This document shows, piece by piece, positions 56,901-64,000 of a DNA stretch of 64,000 nt. The translations under genes and the position numbers were made by a program. The stretch is from Hymenoscyphus infarciens (lineage: Eukaryota; Ascomycota; Leotiomycetes; Helotiales; Helotiaceae). The DNA lies in contig LLCB01000251.1 of NCBI GenBank assembly GCA_001414345.1, forward strand, positions 1-64,000, in the 5' to 3' direction. A model generated the notes under the pieces. That model saw nothing but the letters and a program-made list of their open reading frames with translations. It ran no database searches and was not told where the DNA came from. Numbering within the stretch: the stretch's first letter is position 1; the number at the start of each line of letters is the position of its first letter.

Positions 56901-58137
56901 GGCATGCGCGGAGGTGATTTTCGGGACTTTCTAGCATGGAGAATGAGCATTTGCAAATCATACAGCCTGCAGAGTTATCGGGCACCAGGCAAGTCAGGCA
57001 CATGAACCGCTCTTGGGGGTAGTGGTTTTCTTCATGTCTCTTCCTGCAACAATTCGTCAGCCGGGACTTTTCTGTGTGAAACACAAGAGGGAAGAGTAAT
57101 GTATTGAAGAGAATGTTAGGTAAAAGAAGTGGGAGCTATGAGCAAAGTTTTTCTTACCAATCAGAGAAATGCTTGAAAGTTCGTTCGCAAGCTTCATATG
57201 TACATCCGAAGTTCTTGACTTGATCCACATGGTGTTGTCGACAAGAATTCTCGGATTGTGAGCTACTGGAAATATGTAATGAAGATACACGCTGACAGGG
57301 TGTCGAAGATAACGAAGTGTCGTCGGTTCGAAAGCTAGATCCCGAGTTGGTGAGGATTTCGTTAGACGAGGAACTAGTGCTCAAGGAACATATGTCTCCT
57401 AGTTCAGCACCTAAATCTCCATACAATTCTTCTTCCTCAATCAGTCGCTTAAAATGTTCCAATAATTTAGCGGATTTACGTTTGAATGTCGAGGATGCTG
57501 AGTAAGAACTGAGAGACGCTTCCAACCCAGCGATTGCACGAGAAGGTGTAGTAGCCAGGGAACCTTTCGCTTTATGTGTATGAATGGGGCTACTGCTTCG
57601 GCCATGTGATTTTATTGCTTTCCTCTGCTGCCTTTTCGATTTGGGTGGCGCAAGCGACCTTCTGGCTGCGCGCTGAACAGAGGACTGAGGACTTGGTCCA
57701 AGGTGGCTTCCATTCGACATGATTCGGGAAAGGTCAAGGGGAATTGGATTCAAATCAATTGGACCGGGGATTGAATATGGCGGGTGGTCATTGGCTGTTG
57801 AGAACATTATCGTATCCGCTGCTTGCGAGCCTGCGAAATTATCATTGTCACCGACGAAACTTGACGACGCATTATAATTGGTTTCTGTGGTTGCGTTGGG
57901 AAAGCCTGAGGAATTGTCCAGACCCATATTTTGATTCAATGTTACCGGTGAAAAGTAATCGGGTGTCTCAACAAAACCCAAAAAAGAAGGATTCTCCTCG
58001 ATAAAATGATTCGCGGAGGGGTTCGTCGTAGCAATTCTGTTGGTTCCAAAAGGATCGATCATGTGATCGAGATCCAATTCTTCCGGTATTATGTGGGAAG
58101 GTATTTGCCAATCGTGGTCTATTCGGTTTCTATCCAT
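53940..58137 (-). CDS. Mosaic C2H2 / NB-ARC-remnant / partial patatin / PKS ketosynthase-fragment protein
   Basis: Predicted 1291 residues in five exons: 58137-57158, 57043-55890, 55736-54250, 54194-53940 plus no others; introns 114, 153 and 55 bp (so four coding exons). Order: (1) ~310 disordered residues with basic stretches ([15 protein letters not shown]); (2) C2H2 fingers, the first rebuilt across the splice as [23 protein letters not shown], then [21 protein letters not shown]; (3) ERIALLGTL...[14 protein letters not shown]...NIFWFDSK, resembling NB-ARC without a proper P-loop; (4) patatin start [15 protein letters not shown] and [13 protein letters not shown], then loss of the rest including the catalytic Asp; (5) disordered linker; (6) ketosynthase piece with [35 protein letters not shown] and NIDTACSSS; (7) Cys/His-rich C-terminus. 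The start could be 58209. It is probably catalytically inactive. Confidence 0.65.
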
Positions 58138-58946
58138 TTCGATGTTGATTGTGGAGATTCTCTTTGAGTCTTTCGGCGAAAGTTTGAGATTGCTGCAGAT
58201 GGAGAACATGAACTCAAAAGAGGTGAGATTTTCCGACAAAAACTAGACATCTGAGGGCGAGGGCTGTACCGGAGGGCAGTCGAGGGCGGATTCAAGAAGT
58301 GGGTGTTCGGGCATGAAAAATCTGGTTCGCCAATCAGACCTCGACAGAAAAAGCTCACCGAGATCCTGGTCACCATACTCGGTATAATTGGCTTCTCCAG
58401 AGGTGGCGTTGATTGGAACAATACTCCTCTCCTTAGGCAGAAGTGGTGATAGGAGATTCAAAACGGAATTACATGAGATAAATCGTGCTCCGATAGTGTT
58501 TCTGTTGTTGTGCAACATATTCACGTATAAGTGAATTAAGACAGTAGGTGCCGGAGAACAATGATTACTTGTTAATTTCGAATAAAGTTGTGTTTCTAGC
58601 ATCGTCTACTCTAGTAACGCATGATATCAAGTGATTCTAAAATGTAAAGAAAGAGACTTACGATACGAAAACAAAATTTATCCGATGCTTGAATTCCGAC
58701 AGCCTCACCTGAGCTCGATAGTCGAAGATTGAATAGTAGTTGCTGCTTCAGGTTCTGTGTGCTCTAAGGATGCAATACCCTTCTGAATATTGTCAGGCGA
58801 AAAGTGCATTTCCGGTCACACCAACACCCGTTATGCAACCAATTATCCTCCCAGAACCACTCCACCCTCCGAACACCCTGGGCTTCTGAAAAGGACTTTC
58901 GGCTATCAATACATTTTCCTCAGCCTCAATTTCCCATGTTATTCCC
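58138..58946. other. Upstream region of the mosaic gene
   Basis: A minus-strand frame at 58243-58602 (119 codons, ending CPPVQPSPSDV) has no domain and no in-phase splice to the mosaic gene that I could find. It may be a 5' leader. Confidence 0.4.
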
Positions 58947-60143
58947 CTAATTCAGCTCACCAAAATCCTCACCCTCCCTCCAAAACTTCTCTACAACACC
59001 ACCATCCAGGAGACCCTCCTCGTACCCAGCAACAACAACACACCCCCCACTCTTCACACCAGCTGTCGTAAAAACAATCCCAGCATCCCCCAGAGCAGCC
59101 CTAATCTGCGCAGCCGACAACCCAACACCACAAACAGACCACTCATCCTCCCTCCGTCCCTTCTGTCGGCTCAAAAGTCCCAACATCAAATAACCATTAT
59201 TCTGGTATAACCCCAGCCCGTAAAATGGAACCAGAGTCTTCGAGAGCTTGCCTGGGAGGAAGTCTTGGAGGACTGCTCGAGTTTCGAAAATGAAGTTGTG
59301 CATGGGCTTTGAGTTCGGAGGCTAGCTTCCAGGTTAAGTCGATATCTAAAAGTCCTTGGCCCCCAGCAGTACGGCATCTTCCTAGGAATTGTTTGCGTGC
59401 ATATTGACTTGCAGCATTGGTAAACACATCCGATCCTGGATCGACTTTCAATAAAGGTCTAATATCGACAGCAATCCTCCAGAAACCGAGTTGTGCGTTG
59501 AGATAGATATCGGCTGCCAGTGTGATTTGAACAAGAGTATGAAATAGTGCTGTGAACGAGACACCATGTTGCCGACCTGCTTCCAATATCGCTTCCATAT
59601 CCTCCTTGCCAATTCTAAGAATTTGTACCTTCCTAACCGTTCTTTTTACGTCAGTCTGCAGTTTAGAGACCGTGGGATGTGTTTTGGGGAACTTGTTCAG
59701 GGCAGCCAAAAAGCTTCGATGGAAAGCATACCCAGAAATCCCATCTCCAATAGAATGACGAAGAATAGACACAGCCAAATTACCAGCGATAACCAATTTC
59801 CACCAAGGTTTCAAAGTATCTTTAGTGTCAAACCAAGAATTATGACAGTTCTCAAACACCCCCCCCGTGAGATCGTTGTCGGTTTCAATAGGCTTTTGGG
59901 TAAACTCCAGTCCTCAGATCGGAGAACAGGTAATCGAGCTTCCGAAAGCCTATGGTGGCCTGCTTTCTTGCCAGAAGGCCAAGAAACCCCAATTGTTGAA
60001 AGTGCAGGATGTTCATCAATGACACTTTTCAACTCCTCGAAAACTTTCGTTGGTGTCAATCCCTTGTAGTTCTTGTGAATACCTTGCTGAGATAAGGATA
60101 TTTGATTATATACCGAGGTCGTGGAATGACTGTACACCGGCAC
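58947..60143 (-). pseudogene. Acyltransferase (alcohol acetyltransferase-like), frameshifted
   Basis: Three consecutive minus-strand frames read together as one AATase-type O-acyltransferase of about 390 residues. Piece 1 (from ~60143) has TPTKVFEELKSVIDEHPAL. Piece 2 (59859-~59303) has the catalytic HxxxDG motif in LRHSIGDGISGYAFHRS and PWWKLVIAGN. Piece 3 (to 58947) has NFIFETRAVLQDF and VPFYGLGLYQ. The first break falls exactly at a run of eight C (59859-59866); six or nine would keep frame. The second lies near 59297-59306 and needs a one-base change. No ATG opens piece 1; its frame begins just inside an inverted-repeat element. It is either a decayed gene or assembly error at the homopolymer. 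The family acylates alcohols, often in secondary metabolism. Confidence 0.6.
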
Positions 60144-60351
60144 CAGGGGGTGTAGGAATTCGTGACTGGTTATACCTTTATACTACTCTCTTAATTGTTC
60201 AACTAAGACTAGGAAAATTGATTTAATTATCCTATAAGACTAGAATAATAAGATTTATATTATCTTTATTATTCTAGAACAGTTAGGAGAATTACAGAAG
60301 GGGAAGGTACCTTAGACTACAGTCACAAATTCCTACAACCACTGGTGCCGG
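60137..60351. mobile_element. Foldback/MITE-like element with 32-bp inverted repeats
   Basis: Left end 60137-60168 and right end 60320-60351 match as inverted repeats at 29 of 32 positions (CCGGCACCAG, then TGTAGGAATT). The 150-bp middle is AT-rich. It sits at the 5' edge of the broken acyltransferase. No certain target duplication. It is different in sequence from the 31867 and 60613 elements. Confidence 0.75.
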
Positions 60352-61233
60352 GGGCACTTTTGTCAAAGTCAAGTATGCTTTCTAGAAACCTCACAAACGA
60401 AGTCTTACCTAGCGCGTGGGAGAACAAGGCCATGGGTTGCAAAGGGCGGGAGGTAGCACAACCTACACGTGATAATGAGTGATTGCCGTAGCTGGGGACG
60501 GCCCGGGATTGAATACCCAAGGAATAGAACTCATGATAAGCCTCCTGATCGACTCCCCTTTTGCAAGAAACTCTGGCCAAGTTCTTTCAAAGATCCGTTT
60601 ATGGAGAGATGGCTCGGGATGGACATTAAAAGCGGCAGTAAATACGCGCATACCTAGCTCGCATTATTTTAGCTTTTTAACGCAATTCAAGGTAATTATT
60701 CGAAACACTTAGTACAATTTAAAATATTGACCCAGGTGTTAAGAACAATCAAGTTTGCTTGTCCTAAAATATTTGGTAATTAAGGTTTGAACAACCTAGT
60801 ATTTACTGCCACTTTGAATTTCCACCGCGAGAGATGGCTTGACGATAGGGGGATGAGTGGGACTTGGAACTTAAGCAACTAGGAGACACCTGAAGGATGA
60901 ATATTTCGTAACAAGAGAAACGTGGTGAACTTCATCGCACGATAGTCTACCGTGCCTCACAGTAGTTATGGTGTATCGCCATCATAAAGTGGAATGATTC
61001 AATTGTGACTCTAGCATTAACGACTTTTGCGGGAAAACGAGTGAGTAGAGTAAAAAGTGATACAAGAACAACGGCAAACATCAGAAATCTGTCTAGAACA
61101 GTCCATCAATCCATCAACCCTCGTCAAGAAAACCAGACAAGAATTCAGCAGACAGCCAAAGTATCATGTCCAAAAGATCTTCGTCACAACAGCGTGTTCC
61201 AGAGATTTACTTGACGAGTTGGATCAAGAGTAA
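60352..61233. other. Intergenic with MITE and coding remnants
   Basis: Minus-strand frames at 60323-60580 and 60463-60651 (RTWPEFLAKGESIRRLIMSS) may be remnants of a gene cut by the two elements, but I cannot name it. The rest is the 3' side of the eIF5 gene. Confidence 0.4.
60613..60831. mobile_element. MITE-like element, copy B, with target duplication
   Basis: 219-bp element with 31-bp inverted ends (60613-60643, CTCGGGATGGACATTAAAAG...; 60801-60831) flanked by exact 6-bp direct repeats AGATGG at 60607-60612 and 60832-60837. Ends and internal words match copy A at 31867-32042. No transposase. The superfamily is not assigned. Confidence 0.85.
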
Positions 61234-62557
61234 TCATTCGGATTCTTCGTCATCACTCTCAGCCTCGGCAAGCCACTTGAGGAAAGTCTCGGCAGACTTG
61301 CGAACCTTCTTGCTGGTTGGGAGATCGATATACTTCTTGCTAGCCTTGGTTCCCCATTTGGTGATGACCTCTTCGGTCAGGAGGTCTTCATTGTAGAGCA
61401 CGAGAAGGACCTTGGACGTTTGTTCATAAATCTCAGGCTTTTCTTTGCCACGGAAACCAATGAATCGCTCAACGCCACCAAGGATAGCCTTTTGGTGCTT
61501 CTCGGACGTGCCAACCTGATAGCATGTTAGTGGGTGACGATCAAATAGACTAGTGTAAACTTACATTCTTGAGCATTCCAGCACGCTTTGTAATCTGCTT
61601 GGCAATATCATCATCGAAGATGGTCTGGAGCAAAACGGTGAGGGTACGGTGCTTGGACTCGATGCCGAACTCCTTGGCCTTGAGGTAGATTTCAACATCA
61701 TCAACCTTGGTAACTCCACCCTTTTCTTCGGCCTCGGCAATGATCCAGCTGCCAAGTTGGTCATACTTGGAGTTCCCACCACCCTCTCCGTCTTCATCTT
61801 CATCTTCGCCGGCAAGGACGAGCTTATTCTTGAGGTCATCTGGGAGCTGTTGCTGACGGGCCTTGACAGCTTCAGCAGACATATCCACAGTCCACTCATC
61901 ATCCTTGACTTCAACAGGTTCATCGATTTCTTGAGCCTGACGGGTGAATTCATCATCACTGCCCGCCTCGATGGCCCCATCGGCATCGTTTGATCCGTTG
62001 TCAGAGTTGTTCTCATCGCTATTGCCGCTACCATGTCCATTCTTCTTGGCGTCGCCATTTCCATTCTCCTTGGCTTTTCGGGCAGCCTTTCGATCGGCCT
62101 TGTCCTTCTTTCCCTTCTTGGGCTGCTTCTTGAGGATGAAGCCACTGAGCTTGAGGCGGAGGTCTACATCGGAGCGTTGACCACAGGCCTTGCAATCGAG
62201 GAGAATACGTCCATCCTTGATCACAACCACGGTCTCGGGGTTCTTGCATTTCTTGCAGAGAACGAAGCGGTTGATGAAGCCGTCCAAGTAGTCTTGGAGC
62301 TTAGAAGCCTCATGGGCACCGTTGATAATCCAACGATCGTCGGCTGGGCTGGAGTTGGTCTGAGCGCCAAGCTCGAAACCAAAGTACTTGATGACATAGT
62401 CGCCCGGGCGAGCGAGAGAGGCAGCAACGCTGCTAAGGTTGACAATGACGGTCTTGATGCCGTTGCCTTTGCCCTCAATTTTGGATTGGAGGCGCTCCAT
62501 TTTGTATCGGTAGAAGGGATCCTTCACATCGCTGCGGATATTGATGATGGACGCCAT
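61234..62557 (-). CDS. TIF5: Translation initiation factor eIF5
   Basis: GTPase-activating protein for eIF2 in the 43S pre-initiation complex. Two exons, 62557-61565 and 61515-61234 (49-bp intron), give 424 residues, the normal fungal length. The N-terminal domain starts MASIINIRSDVKDPFYRYKM with the conserved Arg of the GAP finger and continues with KGNGIKTVIVNL, PGDYVIKYFGFELGAQT and the zinc ribbon (CKKCKNPET; CKACGQ). A Lys-rich then acidic linker follows. The C-terminal W2/HEAT domain carries FLKWLAEAESDDEESE with acidic/aromatic boxes that contact eIF2beta and eIF3. Typical strong codon bias for a housekeeping gene. The intron join N|VGTSEKHQK is exact. Confidence 0.97.
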
Positions 62558-63570
62558 GATTGCGGTTGTATGTAGGTAGGTCTGAATAGACTCAAATTTC
62601 TCTTTCTCGATCGATTTTGTGTGTGACGGTTACCGGACCAGGCGATGCGACATGTGACATGCAGAATGAACGTTCAGACGTAGGGTTGAGAATGGAGAGA
62701 CCAGAAGGAGATGGAGGTTTGTGGACTTTGCTAGCGGGGCATTCGACGGAATCGGGGGGAGGGCTTAGCCGTTGCTACTGAAGTATGGACTGCAAGGTTT
62801 CCGCGGTATGCGAAATGGTTGCAGCTCGAGAGGCGGCTGGTGTCTGAGGTCGTTGGCGTGGGGTGTGAGATACATATAACGCAGATGTATCTGTTGACGT
62901 GCTGATGGGTAGGTTGAGGTAGTCGAGGAAGGTTGGCTTCCTATTGCGAGAAGAGGGGGGAGAGGTCTTGAGAGACGTGCCAGAATTCGATTTCGATGGC
63001 GAAGATCGGATGAGTGGGGAGGAGTTGGTGTTTAGGGAGCACAGTTACCGAGCAGAGCAGATCGGTTCCGAGATGATACAGAACAGGGTGGTGAGGCAGC
63101 GAGGTTTGAATTTGACGTGGTGTTGTCTTGTGGGTGAAAGACGTGGTGGTGGAAGAAGGAGGAAGAGGAGGGACTGACCAGATAGATATTTTGAGGCAGG
63201 CACCAAGGGCACGGCCATAGCGTGAATGAAAAAGCGGCGCCCCTGCCTAGTGGATGTACTACATGAACATGATATGACTAGATATTACCGAAATTGGACA
63301 GTCATTTTTTCTTTTTAACATGACACCATAATTAGGAAAAATGGTTCCAGAGAATCAAATGAATGGGGTCAAAGTATAGGTTTTATACACAAATATATTT
63401 GAAGTTGTGCCGCTTCTAGCAGCGGCAGGTGGATTCAAAGCCGGCAGCCGAGCGCTTAGTTTGTGCGAAACCTGAAAATTCCAAGTGCAACAGCCACAAT
63501 GGACTAACTCGCCAAACCAGATCAAAGGTAAACAAAGAGTGATGGTTTTTTTCAAGCACAAATCACCATC
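62558..63570. other. Divergent promoter region, 1 kb
   Basis: Between eIF5 (minus) and the gene at 63571 (plus). A plus-strand frame at 62944-63177 is not supported. Near 63355-63480 the minus strand has a weak frame without a domain. Confidence 0.5.
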
Positions 63571-64000
63571 ATGTCTCATCAACATGATTACCGCCAGTGG
63601 CCTTTTCTCACCGAAGAAGAATTCAACCTTGCATGTGCCTTTCTTGACCAGCGATATATCAGAGCCCAACTAGGTCCTACCCGGAAGATCTTCAAAGTTA
63701 ATTCTAGGCGAACTGCGACCATGGGAGGACTTTATATTGAAATTCTCCGAATCCTACAACTTTCCAATGATGAGGACGAGTTATCACTGGCGCTGGCAAA
63801 ATTGAGTGGTGGAGATGGTCATGAAGAAATGGATGTAGGTTTAGCAAACGAAGAAGCTGATGAGGTATGATGTTTTATATTTCTAGTACATGTCACTTAT
63901 TTCTGACCAAAACCTACAACTAAAAATGTTCTAGGAAGAACTTCGCCCTCAAATTCATGATGGCCCTCCCGGTTACAGTCTCTACTCACACCAACCATAT
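63571..64000 (+). CDS. Possible Atg10-like protein, N-terminal part
   Basis: The window ends inside this gene. Exon 1 is 63571-63864 and exon 2 starts at 63935 (70-bp intron, GTATGA donor, TTCTAG acceptor) and runs off the end, giving 120 residues so far. The start MSHQHDYRQWPFLTEEEFNL continues with ACAFLDQRYIRAQLGPTRK. The 'FPFLT..EF..AC..LD.RY' pattern resembles the N-terminus of fungal Atg10, the E2-like enzyme that conjugates Atg12 to Atg5 in autophagy. The catalytic Cys region lies beyond the window, so the call is tentative. An acidic linker (EEMDVGLANEEADE) spans the intron. The ATG is the first in the frame. Confidence 0.55.

Noticed and set aside
58243..58602. A first exon for the mosaic gene
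   Set aside because: The GTGAGC donor at about 58359 and the TAG at about 58243 do not join in phase; the ATG at 58137 has a good context on its own.
58947..60143. Introns explaining the acyltransferase frame changes
   Set aside because: No GT-AG pair of normal intron length lies at either frame change, and one change falls in a homopolymer.

Overview
The window reads as nuclear DNA of a filamentous ascomycete (Pezizomycotina). Genes carry short introns (48-374 bp, most near 50-60) with GTAAGT-type donors and CTAAC/CTGAC-like branch sites. Families include a Zn2Cys6 regulator, a peroxisomal acyl-CoA oxidase, an RGS/Rax1-type protein and a patatin/C2H2 protein. AT-rich blocks almost lack CA and TG while keeping CG, the mark of repeat-induced point mutation (RIP). 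Gene style suggests Leotiomycetes, but that is an inference. All exon joins below were worked out by eye by matching donor, acceptor and phase.

Layout. 1-31 kb is a normal gene-bearing arm: a DHA1 drug/polyamine transporter (2.1-4.1 kb), an AT-rich patch (5.3-6.1), a predicted N-myristoylated protein, an unknown three-exon protein, an isochorismatase-like hydrolase, a small cysteine-motif protein, a class II aldolase/adducin protein, a Rax1-like RGS membrane protein, a cysteine-rich two-TM protein, a PrpF-like isomerase, acyl-CoA oxidase with SKL terminus (19.5-22.0), a small secreted protein, a disordered protein, and a diverged pair of Ser/Pro-rich GPI-type wall proteins (27.5-30.1), one of which looks broken. 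30.8-38.8 kb holds an endonuclease/exonuclease/phosphatase-family enzyme, a MITE-like element, a Zn2Cys6 regulator and a large disordered protein.

38.8-50.2 kb has no convincing gene. The first part is rich in microsatellites; 44.06-49.79 kb is a RIP-mutated graveyard with a 2.87-kb LTR element (two 308-bp LTRs) nested between inverted solo-LTR copies.

50.2-64 kb begins with a conserved-looking one-TM protein and a cluster of palindromic repeats. It then holds the most unusual locus: a predicted 1291-residue mosaic gene (53.9-58.1 kb) joining C2H2 zinc fingers, an NB-ARC-like remnant, the N-terminal half of a patatin domain and a polyketide-synthase ketosynthase fragment with its active-site Cys. 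Next to it lie a frameshifted acyltransferase and two inverted-repeat transposon remnants. The window ends in housekeeping genes: eIF5 and the start of a possible Atg10-like protein.

There is no operon logic. The one regulatory link seen is an inverted pair of CCTCGG boxes upstream of acyl-CoA oxidase, which fits fatty-acid (FarA/FarB-type) control.
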